Positions 9,455 to 20,797 of a DNA stretch of 64,000 bases are shown here, in pieces (within the stretch, counting starts at the first letter, position 1; the number at the start of each line of letters is the position of its first letter). The stretch covers positions 248,001-312,000 of the forward strand of contig NZ_MIKB01000013.1 in the NCBI RefSeq assembly GCF_001730365.1. The letters run 5' to 3'. Origin of the DNA: Enterococcus quebecensis (GTDB lineage: Bacteria > Bacillota > Bacilli > Lactobacillales > Enterococcaceae). A program made the translations under genes and the position numbers. Under the pieces are notes generated by a model. It was not told the origin of the DNA and made no database searches. It worked only from the letters and a program-made list of their open reading frames with translations.

Positions 9455-9817
9455 TCACACTCCATTGGATATATATTCTAAGGTTGTCCCAACCTTGATC
9501 GTTGGAAAAGCATTCGGAGTAAGATAGATTCCATTAACAATTGCATCTTCTTCAGGAACGTTATCAAAAACTAGTGTTACGTGAGCAATGCTATTTAAGT
9601 TATTATTAGCAAATGATCCCACATAAAGAATTTTATATTCTTGTTTATCAATCTTTAACGAATCGCCTTTTCGCATTTCTAAAGACTGTGTTCCTTGAAA
9701 CTTTTGAATCACGGAATACTCTTTTAATCCTTCTGTTGCACTTTCACCAAAAAGTATGATCATTGGCTCTTTTTCATCTAACGCTCGAGCCCCAATTTCA
9801 GTAACTACAGCTTTCAT
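9455..9817 (-). CDS. Stand-alone PTS EIIA-glucitol/sorbitol-like protein
   Basis: 120 residues matching the GutA/SrlB IIA family over the full length: 'TEIGARALD', 'MIILFGESATEGLKEYSVI', 'VGSFANNNLNSIAHVTLVFD'. In E. coli SrlB the phospho-acceptor is His43 in the EYCFIH segment; the equivalent here is EYSVIQ, so Gln replaces His. A transport role in sorbitol uptake is therefore unlikely, and no IIB/IIC genes are nearby. It forms an operon with the downstream AI-2E-type permease. ATG 9817 follows a GAGGGAG site; the longer frame to 9943 runs into the preceding terminator. Confidence 0.78.
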   Translation of the reverse strand: MKAVVTEIGARALDEKEPMIILFGESATEGLKEYSVIQKFQGTQSLEMRKGDSLKIDKQEYKILYVGSFANNNLNSIAHVTLVFDNVPEEDAIVNGIYLTPNAFPTIKVGTTLEYISNGV

Positions 9818-9909
9818 CTCACAATCGCTCCCTCTCCCATTAATCCTCCCTATTATAACATATAACTTTTTTTCATATTCAATAATTTGAGTTTCACAAC
9901 TGGGTAAAA

Positions 9910-9948
9910 AAAAGACGAACAAGAATGTAATCATCCCGTTCATCTTTT
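9910..9948 (-). terminator. Terminator of the 3D-domain gene
   Basis: Minus-strand stem AAGATGAAC/GTTCGTCTT followed by eight T; also lies just upstream of the EIIA-like gene. Confidence 0.7.
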
Positions 9949-9980
9949 AATATATACTTATTTTTTTATAAATAATCGGC

Positions 9981-10619
9981 TTACGATAAAATCGTTACCT
10001 TAACTTGTCTTCTTCCCCACTCAATACATTGTGATACATCAGAAAAGTGTAAATCGATGATATTACCTTTAATCGCACCTCCTGTATCACTGGCAATCGC
10101 TTCACCATATCCTTCTACATGCAATTTCGTACCTAATGGAATTACTGACGGATCAACTGCAATCGCCATTGGATCAACTCGAAGATCTTGTCCCATAGCT
10201 GTTAAATTTCCACCGCCAATGAATCCTTCATTACATGAATAAGCAGTAGCTTCCATCATCATTGTTTGTCCATTTGACTTCGATTTTTCTGCTTGTTTTT
10301 TCTGAGCTTCTTCTTTTTCCTTAGCTACTTTCTCAGCTTGAGCTTTTTTATCAGCTTCAATTTTCGCTTGTTCAGCCTTTTCTTTTTCAATTTTTTCTTT
10401 ATTTAAAATAGTTGTTTTTACTAGTTGAAATGCCTGACCTTCTGCTAATGAATGAATCATTGAATGAGATAATTTTTTTACACTATCTTCTGAAACCACT
10501 GTGTAGCTAGTTAACCCTTCTAATTCACTACTTTTATTTTCTGCTGCATATACAGGAATAACTGATCCAGTAATAAAACAGGTAATGATAAACAAAATTG
10601 GTAACCATCTTTTCTTCAT
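9981..10619 (-). CDS. Secreted 3D-domain protein (putative murein hydrolase)
   Basis: 212 residues. An N-terminal signal peptide (MKKRWLPILFIITCFITGS...AYA) precedes a short domain, then a charged Lys/Glu/Ala coiled coil (about 80-120), then a C-terminal 3D domain (about 125-212) with the three characteristic aspartates: 'RVDPMAIAVDPSVIPLG', 'ASDTGGAIKGNIIDLHF'. 3D domains resemble the MltA lytic transglycosylase core, and relatives act in cell-wall remodelling. Start at 10619 has a GGGAGGAAC site; the upstream frame to 10658 lacks one. A WalR-like box and a perfect AT-rich palindrome lie upstream. Confidence 0.85.
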   Translation of the reverse strand: MKKRWLPILFIITCFITGSVIPVYAAENKSSELEGLTSYTVVSEDSVKKLSHSMIHSLAEGQAFQLVKTTILNKEKIEKEKAEQAKIEADKKAQAEKVAKEKEEAQKKQAEKSKSNGQTMMMEATAYSCNEGFIGGGNLTAMGQDLRVDPMAIAVDPSVIPLGTKLHVEGYGEAIASDTGGAIKGNIIDLHFSDVSQCIEWGRRQVKVTILS

Positions 10620-11041
10620 TAAATTGTTCCTCCCTAAAATTCGTACGAGAGCAATCATAGCACGGAGGAAAACACAGATGGTTACTGTTAAATTAAAGCT
10701 AAGTTACAGTATCCAAGTAAGCGGTTTATTGATTGTCACATTGGAAATATTTTCATTTTATTAATAAAAAATATCAATTTTTTTATTAATAAAATCCCTT
10801 TACATCGCGATTCTTATTTTTTCCATTAGAAAATCAAAAAAATAGCTAGTTTCACTTTTTTTGTTATATTTATATGTTTTATCTTCAATATCTTCTTCAT
10901 GGAAATCATGAAATCCGCTTACATTACAGTATGTTTACAATGAAAAATAGAAATTTAATTAAAAACTTTCGTTATTTAATTGCAATAAAAAACCATTACA
11001 CATTGAAAACAACATGTAATGGTTTTATTTTATACTTATCC
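10620..11041. other. Non-coding stretch upstream of the 3D-domain gene
   Basis: No gene seen. On the minus strand TGTAAC-N5-TTTAAT (10708-10692) matches 10 of 12 positions of the WalR box described for cell-wall hydrolase genes. Further up, 10755-10771 and 10779-10795 form a perfect 17-bp inverted repeat (ATTTTATTAATAAAAAA and complement) with a 7-nt loop. The right end holds the epuA terminator. Confidence 0.5.
10989..11026 (-). terminator. Terminator of the murA-epuA transcript
   Basis: AAACCATTACA/TGTAATGGTTT stem 16 nt beyond the epuA-like stop, with a TTTTTTAT tail on the minus strand. Confidence 0.8.
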
Positions 11042-11218
11042 TTATTTAAAAAAGTCTAGAATATGAGTCCAAATTTCTTCTTTGAACACATCTTTTGCAT
11101 GCCCTCCGCCAATCACTCCATAGCCGATCATCGTTCCGGCAACAAATAAAATAATCACTAAGGCAATTACTACTAAAACTTTCAACAAAGTCACTATAAT
11201 ATAGCGTGTCGAACTCAT
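11042..11218 (-). CDS. epuA: EpuA-like small membrane protein
   Basis: 58-residue protein starting MSSTRYIIVTLLKVLVVIAL: a short positively charged N-terminus, one long hydrophobic helix (about 7-28), and a soluble tail 'GYGVIGGGHAKDVFKEEIWT'. Both the family pattern and the position directly downstream of murA match EpuA of streptococci (Pfam family often mislabelled 'RNA polymerase subunit beta'). Function is not established. The start codon follows an AAGGGGAAAG ribosome site and the gene is 14 nt beyond the murA stop, so it belongs to the ywzB-murA operon. Confidence 0.8.
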   Translation of the reverse strand: MSSTRYIIVTLLKVLVVIALVIILFVAGTMIGYGVIGGGHAKDVFKEEIWTHILDFFK

Positions 11219-11232
11219 ATCACTTTCCCCTT

Positions 11233-12531
11233 TTAACTAACAGTTGACGTTTTCTTTTCTACAACTTTTTCGTCATTTACTCGCTCCACTTTTGCTCCTA
11301 ATTTTTGAAGTTTTTCATGGAACTTATAGTACCCACGATCCAAATATTCTAAGTGGGATACACGTGTAATACCTTCAGCACGCAAACCTACTAAAATCAA
11401 TGCAGCGGCAGCTCGTAAATCTGTAGCTGCTACAGCAGCACCTTGCAATGACTGACTACCATTAATAATAGCGATATTCCCATCTATTTTCACATCAGCA
11501 TTCATACGTTGCATTTCTTCTAAATGTTGGAAACGATTTTCAAAAACAGTTTCAGTAACAACACTTGAGCCTTCAGCGACCATTTGTATTGCAGTCATTT
11601 GAGCTTGCATATCTGTCGGGAAGCCAGGATGCGGTAATGTTTTGACATCAGTTGGTTTGACTACTTTAGGACCAACTACACGTAAACCGCCTCTTTCTTC
11701 ACGGATAACAGCACCCATTTCAGTTAATTTAGAAATAAGTGGACGATTGTGTTCTGGAATAGCTTCTTCAATCAATACGTCCCCTTCAGTCATTGCTGCT
11801 GCAACCATGAAAGTTCCTGCTTCAATACGATCTTGAACAATTGAATGCTCAACTGCATGGAGTTTTTCAACGCCTTCAATACGCATCATTTCAGTACCTG
11901 CACCAACGATTTTAGCACCCATCTTGTTAAGGATATTCGCTAAGTCAACAATTTCTGGTTCTCTTGCAACGTTCTCAATAATAGTCATGCCTTTAGCTTT
12001 AACAGCAGCCATCATGATATTTTGAGTTGCGCCCACACTTGGGAAATCCAAATAAATCGTATTACCGATCAATTCCTCAGCAATAGCTTCGATGTATCCA
12101 TTCTTTTGAATGATTTTAGCACCTAGTGCTTGGAAACCTTTCAAATGTAAATCAATTGGTCGTTTACCAATCGCACATCCACCTGGCATAGCAACTTTTG
12201 CATGACCATTACGAGCCAATAATGGACCCATAACAACGATTGAAGCTCTCATTTGACTAACATACTCATAATTTGCTTCAATTCCCAATGGTTGAGTCGC
12301 ATCTATTGTTACTTGGTTCAGGCCTTCATTAAATTCAATATCTACATTTAAATGTTTGATTACTTGATTCATTGTAAACACATCAGAAAGGATTGGCACA
12401 TTATTTAAAGTTGTTGTTCCTTCTTCAGCTAAAAGGGTTGCTGCTAAAATTGGTAATACTGCATTTTTAGCCCCTTCGATTTTCACAGTTCCTTTTAATT
12501 GGTTACCACCATGAACAATAATCTGTTCCAT
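11233..12531 (-). CDS. murA: UDP-N-acetylglucosamine 1-carboxyvinyltransferase
   Basis: 432 residues, full length. It catalyses the first committed step of peptidoglycan synthesis, transfer of enolpyruvate from PEP to UDP-GlcNAc in the cytoplasm. Seen: N-terminal '[20 protein letters not shown]', the catalytic Cys119 in [16 protein letters not shown] (fosfomycin target), and the C-terminal '[19 protein letters not shown]...LDRGY' signature. Bacillota carry two MurA paralogues; this is the copy that follows the atp operon and ywzB, as B. subtilis murAA does. It is followed by epuA. Confidence 0.96.
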   Translation of the reverse strand: MEQIIVHGGNQLKGTVKIEGAKNAVLPILAATLLAEEGTTTLNNVPILSDVFTMNQVIKHLNVDIEFNEGLNQVTIDATQPLGIEANYEYVSQMRASIVVMGPLLARNGHAKVAMPGGCAIGKRPIDLHLKGFQALGAKIIQKNGYIEAIAEELIGNTIYLDFPSVGATQNIMMAAVKAKGMTIIENVAREPEIVDLANILNKMGAKIVGAGTEMMRIEGVEKLHAVEHSIVQDRIEAGTFMVAAAMTEGDVLIEEAIPEHNRPLISKLTEMGAVIREERGGLRVVGPKVVKPTDVKTLPHPGFPTDMQAQMTAIQMVAEGSSVVTETVFENRFQHLEEMQRMNADVKIDGNIAIINGSQSLQGAAVAATDLRAAAALILVGLRAEGITRVSHLEYLDRGYYKFHEKLQKLGAKVERVNDEKVVEKKTSTVS

Positions 12532-12636
12532 TTTGTTCCCCCCAAAAAAGTTAGAGTTGGATATTATAATCCAAAATCTTTTCTATTATACCACTATTCA
12601 TCAACAATTAGTATCTTTTCTTTTTATTATCTATCA

Positions 12637-12873
12637 TTATGAGAAAAACACAATAAATACGTTACGGCATAATGCAATAAACTCTAAAAAAAATGAACTT
12701 GCAGTGAAACCTATAACAATTGAAAAAAGGACGATCAGTAAACGCACTTGTGAGGTTTGATGGGCTTTAAAAAATTGTTCTACTCGGATGGATTGCATCG
12801 CCCAAAAACTAACGTAAATAAACATTATATGACTAATGATGCGAACCACTGCATCAATACCAAAAAATTGCAT
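12637..12873 (-). CDS. ywzB: DUF1146 small membrane protein (YwzB family)
   Basis: 78 residues with two hydrophobic helices (about 8-26 and 43-70), opening MQFFGIDAVVRIISHI. The order atpC-ywzB-murA is the same as in B. subtilis, which supports the family assignment. Function is unknown. Its ATG has an AAGGAG site about 9 nt upstream. Immediately before this ribosome site lies the structured element 12898-13003 shared with busA. The intergenic gap to murA is 105 nt. Confidence 0.82.
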   Translation of the reverse strand: MQFFGIDAVVRIISHIMFIYVSFWAMQSIRVEQFFKAHQTSQVRLLIVLFSIVIGFTASSFFLEFIALCRNVFIVFFS

Positions 12874-12897
12874 ACATTGTATCTCCTTAATTTAAAA

Positions 12898-13003
12898 GCA
12901 TAATGGATCGTTCAACCTCGAATGAAAAATAGCAAAATTTGGAGGTGGCACTTTTCGCCAGATACAGATTTTATCTTTTTTCCGAGAGATTAGTCCATAG
13001 AGC
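12898..13003 (-). ncRNA. Putative structured leader RNA element, ywzB-murA copy
   Basis: Read on the minus strand, 13003 to 12898 aligns over its whole length with the busA elements at 52101-52567. It shares an exact 18-nt block (12968-12985, TCGGAAAAAAGATAAAAT on the minus strand). Helices: P1 ATGGA/TCCAT (12998-12994 with 12907-12903), P2 AATCTC/GAGGTT (12991-12986 with 12919-12914), P3 A-rich/T-rich (12981-12968 with 12938-12925, internal loop), P4 TGGC/GCCA closing a GAAAAGT loop. P1 and P2 differ from busA by compensatory changes. The tail GCTTTTAAATT(A)AGGAG leads into the ywzB ribosome site, as at busA. Confidence 0.6.
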
Positions 13004-13112
13004 TAAATAAGTAATATAAGCATAGTTTATCATAAATCGTTTGAAACAAAAAATAAAGATTCTTAATTCTCATAAAAAGAACGTATGTACGCTTTAATAA
13101 TTTAATATAAAC

Positions 13113-13152
13113 AGATGACTAAACCAATTCATATAGTATTGGTTTAGTCATC
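13113..13152 (-). terminator. Terminator of the atp operon
   Basis: Perfect 16-bp stem AGATGACTAAACCAAT / ATTGGTTTAGTCATCT just after the atpC stop at 13160. Confidence 0.85.
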
Positions 13153-13159
13153 TCTAATT

Positions 13160-13579
13160 TTACGTATGTTTTGATACATTGATACGATTAATTGCTCGGT
13201 GAAGTGCAACAGTTGCACGTCTTAAATCATCCTTATTCGCATTTTCTTTTGCTTTTTCAATCATGCGTTCAGCACGTTGTTTTGCACGTTCTGCACGAGA
13301 CACATCAATGTCACGTTCACGCTCTGCACTATCTGCAATAATCGAAATAACATTATCACGTACTTCCATAATACCGCCATTAACAGCGATCCAATCGACA
13401 TGCGTTTCAGAATCCGTTCTTTTCACTCGAACTTCGTCAATTGCTAGAGGTACAATGATTGGTGCATGTTTAGGCAAAATACCGATTTCACCATCTGTCG
13501 TTTTAGCAACAACAATTGTTGCACGATGATCATAAACTAAACCATCAGGAGTTACCACATTTACAGTTAACCAATCCAT
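13160..13579 (-). CDS. atpC: F-type ATP synthase subunit epsilon
   Basis: 139 residues. N-terminal beta-sandwich ('[20 protein letters not shown]', '[16 protein letters not shown]') and a C-terminal two-helix domain ('[15 protein letters not shown]') that in homologues can inhibit ATP hydrolysis. It couples the central stalk to the c-ring. It is last in the atp operon, 16 nt after atpD, with a GGAGGAG ribosome site. Confidence 0.95.
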   Translation of the reverse strand: MDWLTVNVVTPDGLVYDHRATIVVAKTTDGEIGILPKHAPIIVPLAIDEVRVKRTDSETHVDWIAVNGGIMEVRDNVISIIADSAERERDIDVSRAERAKQRAERMIEKAKENANKDDLRRATVALHRAINRINVSKHT

Positions 13580-13595
13580 TCTGGGTCTCCTCCTT

Positions 13596-15150
<1,555 letters not shown>

Positions 15151-15175
15151 GCCAAACTGACTCTGATTCTAATGA

Positions 15176-16087
15176 TTATTCTAGTGCAGCAGCACCAGCA
15201 ACAATTTCTGTGATTTCTTGGGTAATAGCACCTTGACGAGCACGATTATACGAAATCGTCAAATCACTAATAATATTTTGCGCATTATCAGTCGCTGTTT
15301 TCATTGCTGTCATTCCAGCCGCATGTTCTGCTGTTTTTGCATCAATAATTGCACCATAAATTAAGCTTTCCGCATACTGAGGTAATAAGTTATCTAAGAT
15401 GGCTTCTTTTGAAGGCTCTAAGATATACTCTTGTTCAAACGTTGTCGCTTCATCTGGATCTAAATCTGAAATCGGCAGCATTTTCTCTACTCGAAATTGA
15501 CTTGTCAATGAATTGATGTGGTGATTATAACAAACATACAACTCATCAAACACTTCATTTTCATACATTGTAGTAGCTGTTGAAACGATTTTTCTAACTT
15601 CATCAAAACTAGGTTGATCCGTCAACCCTCGAAGTTCATATGCTACATTGATACCTCGAGCTTTAAAAAAGTCTGCTCCAGTTCCACCAATAGCAATCAA
15701 AACGAATTCATTTTGAGATCCATGATCATCCGTCATCATTTTCATGGTTTGTTTTAAAATTGAGCTATTATAACCGCCAACTAGTCCCTTATCAGAGGTG
15801 ATGACGATATAACCTGTTTTCTTCACAGGTCGTGATTTAAGCATCATATGATAGTTTCCAGTTTCTGAACTGTCGTCTGAATCCACTTCTGCCAGATCGC
15901 TCAATTGAGCAGCAACAAGATGAGTAACAATAGAACGGATTTTTGACGCATATTCTTGAAAACTTCTAGAAGCTGCTTCTGATTTTGTCAGTTTAGCGCC
16001 CGAAACCATTTGCATGGCATTAGTAATTTGGCTTGTTTTTTTAGTTGAAGCAATGCGTTGTTTGATTTCATTTAATGAAGCACCCAA
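15176..16087 (-). CDS. atpG: F-type ATP synthase subunit gamma
   Basis: 303 residues. The N-terminal '[25 protein letters not shown]' and C-terminal '[28 protein letters not shown]' helices form the rotor coiled coil, and both are well conserved. It transmits rotation between the c-ring and the alpha3beta3 head. It begins with TTG preceded by AGAGGTGA. It is slightly longer than many homologues (about 287), with an acidic insert around 68-77 ([10 protein letters not shown]). Confidence 0.95.
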   Translation of the reverse strand: MGASLNEIKQRIASTKKTSQITNAMQMVSGAKLTKSEAASRSFQEYASKIRSIVTHLVAAQLSDLAEVDSDDSSETGNYHMMLKSRPVKKTGYIVITSDKGLVGGYNSSILKQTMKMMTDDHGSQNEFVLIAIGGTGADFFKARGINVAYELRGLTDQPSFDEVRKIVSTATTMYENEVFDELYVCYNHHINSLTSQFRVEKMLPISDLDPDEATTFEQEYILEPSKEAILDNLLPQYAESLIYGAIIDAKTAEHAAGMTAMKTATDNAQNIISDLTISYNRARQGAITQEITEIVAGAAALE

Positions 16088-16102
16088 TTCTCGTCACCTC
16101 TC

Positions 16103-17659
<1,557 letters not shown>

Positions 17660-17687
17660 TCAATTCACCTCTTTATTGTGCTGAACG

Positions 17688-18230
17688 TTATTTTAATAAC
17701 AATTCTTGGATTCGTTCTAATTGTTTATGGATACTGCCATCGATCACTTTATTGTTTGCTTCAACTACTACACCGCCAACAATAGCTGGATCAATTAAAT
17801 TAATTAAATGTGCTTCTTCATACCCTAAAAGTTTAGCTGCTTTTTCTTCCAACAATTGATGTTGTTCTTTTGTTAATGGAATAGCAGTCAAAGCTGTTCC
17901 CAAAAGCAAACTTTTATGTTCATCGTAACGTCTTTCATATTCATCGATCATTAGTAACAGATCATTCATACGTGAATAATTGTAAACAACATATAAAAAG
18001 TGCTCAACCGTTCCTTCAAAACCATTAGTCAATTGTTTCATGATTTCATCTTTTTCATAAGGTTCAAGACGCACATCACTTAAAATATCTCCCAAACCTG
18101 GAACTTCGTGAAAAACTTCTCTAAGTGTTAATAGTTCTTGATAAATACTATCGGCTTCTTGCTTTTCAATTGCCAACTCAAACAAAGCTTTGCCGTAGCG
18201 TTTACCTACAGTATACTTATCTAACTTCAT
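17688..18230 (-). CDS. atpH: F-type ATP synthase subunit delta
   Basis: 180 residues, the OSCP-like peripheral-stalk subunit. The N-terminal helical bundle opens '[15 protein letters not shown]', and the C-terminal signature is '[26 protein letters not shown]'. It overlaps the end of atpF by 14 nt, indicating translational coupling. Confidence 0.94.
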   Translation of the reverse strand: MKLDKYTVGKRYGKALFELAIEKQEADSIYQELLTLREVFHEVPGLGDILSDVRLEPYEKDEIMKQLTNGFEGTVEHFLYVVYNYSRMNDLLLMIDEYERRYDEHKSLLLGTALTAIPLTKEQHQLLEEKAAKLLGYEEAHLINLIDPAIVGGVVVEANNKVIDGSIHKQLERIQELLLK

Positions 18231-18744
18231 TAGATTTACCTAAACCTTCGATATAAGAATTGATCAACGATTCATGTGCATCTGGAGTCAATTCTTTGTT
18301 TAAAATTTTCTCTGCAATTTGTAAAGATAAATTAGCTACTTCATCTTTAACAGATGCCATTGCTTCTTCATGTTCTTGAGAAATATCTTGACGTGCTTTT
18401 TCTCTTAAACGTGCAACTTCATCATTGGTTTCTGTTAAGATTTTTTGACGGTTTTTATCTCCACTCTCTTTCGCATCTTTTATGATTCCTGCTGCTTCTG
18501 ATTTAGAAGAAAGTAATTTTTTTTGACGTTCTTCTTGCATCTTAGCCGCTGCTATTCGAGATTGTTCTGCAGAATCTAAATCGTTGGCAATTTTCTCTTC
18601 ACGTTTTTTTAACATATCAGTGATTGCTTCCCAAGCGAATTTCTTGATTAGAAGCATCAAAATTAGAAAAGCACCACTGACAACAATCATTGTTCCTAAT
18701 GTTGTGCTAGGGTCTGCTTCGCCGACTACTAAATAATCTAGCAT
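18217..18744 (-). CDS. atpF: F-type ATP synthase subunit b
   Basis: 175 residues. One N-terminal membrane helix (about 15-35, '[21 protein letters not shown]') followed by a long charged coiled coil ('[20 protein letters not shown]') that dimerises to form the peripheral stalk. The ribosome site AAGGAAG is rather far (about 11 nt) from the ATG. A 261-nt gap separates it from atpE, unusual inside this operon, and contains one copy of the 42-bp intergenic repeat. Confidence 0.93.
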   Translation of the reverse strand: MLDYLVVGEADPSTTLGTMIVVSGAFLILMLLIKKFAWEAITDMLKKREEKIANDLDSAEQSRIAAAKMQEERQKKLLSSKSEAAGIIKDAKESGDKNRQKILTETNDEVARLREKARQDISQEHEEAMASVKDEVANLSLQIAEKILNKELTPDAHESLINSYIEGLGKSNEVR

Positions 18745-18892
18745 GAAGTTTCAACTTCCTTTCTCTGCAATTCTCGGTGGTGATGTTGTTTAAACATTTG
18801 ATAAATTATTTTTATTTACTTTAGTTTGTCAAAACTCTATGCAATAAACTTTTTTGCTTGCAGATCATAATTATTCAATGTTTTGTTTATGC

Positions 18893-18934
18893 TCTGGCAA
18901 GTACTGCTCAACATCTGCTTTGCTTGAGGCAATC
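18893..18934 (-). repeat. 42-bp dispersed intergenic repeat, copy A (diverged)
   Basis: On the minus strand this reads as coding-like sequence IASSKADVEQYLPE and aligns with copies B (55733-55774) and C (55584-55625). The nearby palindrome TAACGC-GTG-GCGTTA (18961-18975) is a further hairpin. It sits inside the atpE-atpF gap. Origin and function are unknown. Confidence 0.5.
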
Positions 18935-19005
18935 GCCGTGTTTCGCAGCAAAGAAAGCAGTAACGCGTGGCGTTATAAAACTCAGCGTCCTGCCTTCTAA
19001 AGAGA

Positions 19006-19218
19006 TTATTTAAACACTAATAATAATGCAATAACTACACCTAGAATAGGAACCGCTTCGATTAAGGCTACCCCGATAAACATTGTAGTTCTTAGTTGTC
19101 CAGCCATTTCTGGTTGGCGTGTCATTGATTCGATTGTTTTTGAGATAACTTTTCCGTTGCCGTATGCTGCTCCGACTGCTGCTCCGAAAATTGCGATTGC
19201 TGCTGCGATATAATTCAT
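19006..19218 (-). CDS. atpE: F-type ATP synthase subunit c
   Basis: 70 residues, two hydrophobic helices around the polar loop '[13 protein letters not shown]'. The proton-carrying carboxylate is Glu54 in 'VALIEAVPI'. It forms the membrane rotor ring. No Na+-type ligand pattern is obvious beyond the single Glu, fitting a proton enzyme. Good ribosome site AGGAGG. Confidence 0.96.
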   Translation of the reverse strand: MNYIAAAIAIFGAAVGAAYGNGKVISKTIESMTRQPEMAGQLRTTMFIGVALIEAVPILGVVIALLLVFK

Positions 19219-19259
19219 TATTGTTTTCCTCCTAAGAAATAGATGTTTTTATTTATTTT

Positions 19260-19976
19260 TTATTCTTCGACTTCAATTTTATGAGCCATGTAAACCATTG
19301 ATAATGTTACGAATATAAATGCTTGAATCCCGCCGATAAATAATGAAAAGGCTAACCAGATCATCTCTAATGGTATTGCTAATGGTATTGACCATAAACC
19401 CACACTAGATACGATTCCGGCAATCAGTCCCAATAATACCTCGCCGGCAAAAATATTCCCGTATAAACGTAGCGCTAAAGTAAGCAAGTTCGTAAATTCT
19501 TCCATCAACTTGATTGGCATTAGAAAAGCTACCGGGCTTAAAAAGCTATTCTTGAAATATCCTTTTAATCCAAAGCGGCTAACACTGAAAAAGTGTGTTA
19601 AAGCAATCATGATCAATGCTAATGTCAAGGTAACCATTGGATCGGCTGTCGGGCTTTTCCAATAAGTATAATCACCGATAGACACCTTAGTCACTAAACC
19701 AATGATATTAGCAACTAAAACAAACAGAAACATGGTAAATGCTAGTAGGTGAAAATTCGTTACTTCTTTACTTGGCATATTGTCGGTAATGATTCCCCGA
19801 ATAAAATCAATGAGATACTCAATGACATTTTGTTTGCCTTTAGGTTTCAGCTGAAGATTCCTTGTGCAGAAATATACTATCCCAAAGACAATGACACATG
19901 TTAACAGAACCATTAAGCAAATAGTCCCATCAAACCAAATTGGCCCAACCTTGAAGAGTAGTGTCTTCTCTTCCAA
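19260..19976 (-). CDS. atpB: F-type ATP synthase subunit a
   Basis: 238 residues with five to six membrane helices. The essential stator arginine is in 'LLTLALRLYGNIFAGEVLLG'. It forms the proton half-channels beside the c-ring. The gene starts with TTG after AGAGGTGA and is the first gene of the operon; no atpI is seen upstream. Confidence 0.95.
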   Translation of the reverse strand: MEEKTLLFKVGPIWFDGTICLMVLLTCVIVFGIVYFCTRNLQLKPKGKQNVIEYLIDFIRGIITDNMPSKEVTNFHLLAFTMFLFVLVANIIGLVTKVSIGDYTYWKSPTADPMVTLTLALIMIALTHFFSVSRFGLKGYFKNSFLSPVAFLMPIKLMEEFTNLLTLALRLYGNIFAGEVLLGLIAGIVSSVGLWSIPLAIPLEMIWLAFSLFIGGIQAFIFVTLSMVYMAHKIEVEE

Positions 19977-20315
19977 ATTATTTCACCTCTTTTCCAACAA
20001 ACTTGCGAGAAGCTTAAAAGGCTTCTATTTCTTAACCACACGTATCATACCACCAACAATAAATAATTTCAAAAAAAATTCATGAAAATTGGACACTTCT
20101 TTTAATGTGACAAAATATTAAAAGAACAGAGTCTTATTAGTATACAGCGGCATAAAGATTGGTTACTGAAAAAATGATGAAAACTCATCAGTTCCATTAC
20201 ACTCTATCAAATTTTTCACATAATATAAAGCAAAGAAACGAAATATGCAAAAAAGAATAAAATGAAGAACGAAACTGATCTCTTTCATTCAAAAGATAAC
20301 TAAAATTTGACTATT
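19977..20315. other. Intergenic region between smpB and atpB
   Basis: 339 nt containing the atp promoter near its left end and, on the minus strand, a small GATGA/TCATC hairpin with six T (about 20177-20190) that may terminate the secG-smpB transcript. No tmRNA gene or other gene is visible. Confidence 0.5.
20044..20072 (-). promoter_or_regulatory. Promoter of the atp operon
   Basis: Minus-strand -35 TTGAAA (20072-20067), 17-nt spacer, -10 TATGAT (20049-20044), about 70 nt upstream of the atpB start. Confidence 0.7.
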
Positions 20316-20780
20316 TTATCTCAAATTATTTTTCAGCGTTCGGCTGATTTCACGATTGATCTCTTTACGTTTTAAATCTTCTCGTTTGTCGTATTGCTTC
20401 TTCCCTTTAGCAAGTCCTATCAGCACTTTTGCATAGCCGTTTCGAATATAAACTTTTAGAGGAACGATTGTGATGCCGGTATTTTTTGTTTCAGTAATTA
20501 ATTTAGCTATTTGTTTCTTATGCAATAACAACTTTCTCGTCCGTAAGGGATCATGGTTAAAAATATTTCCCTGCTCATACGGGCTGATATGCACATTAAG
20601 CAGGTAGGCTTCACCATTTCTGATTCTAGCAAAGCCATCCTTTAAATTGATGCGTCCATTACGGATTGATTTGATCTCTGTTCCTTGTAAAACAATTCCT
20701 GCTTCCATTGTATCAACAACAGTATAGTCATGCCTAGCTTTACGATTTTGGGCAATCAGCTTGCCTTCTCCTTTTGGCAT
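20316..20780 (-). CDS. smpB: SsrA-binding protein
   Basis: 154 residues. It binds tmRNA and brings it to stalled ribosomes for trans-translation. The family core is clear: '[20 protein letters not shown]', '[19 protein letters not shown]', '[24 protein letters not shown]'. ATG 20780 is preferred because GGAGG is 9 nt away, whereas it abuts the ATG at 20786. It is last of the secG-est-rnr-smpB cluster, a common Bacillota order. The ssrA gene itself is not seen nearby. Confidence 0.95.
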   Translation of the reverse strand: MPKGEGKLIAQNRKARHDYTVVDTMEAGIVLQGTEIKSIRNGRINLKDGFARIRNGEAYLLNVHISPYEQGNIFNHDPLRTRKLLLHKKQIAKLITETKNTGITIVPLKVYIRNGYAKVLIGLAKGKKQYDKREDLKRKEINREISRTLKNNLR

Positions 20781-20797
20781 AGCCATTCCTCCATTTT

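Noticed and set aside
19977-20315. tmRNA (ssrA) gene near smpB
   Set aside because: Neither the conserved 5' end nor the tRNA-like 3' end is visible in this interval or elsewhere in the window.
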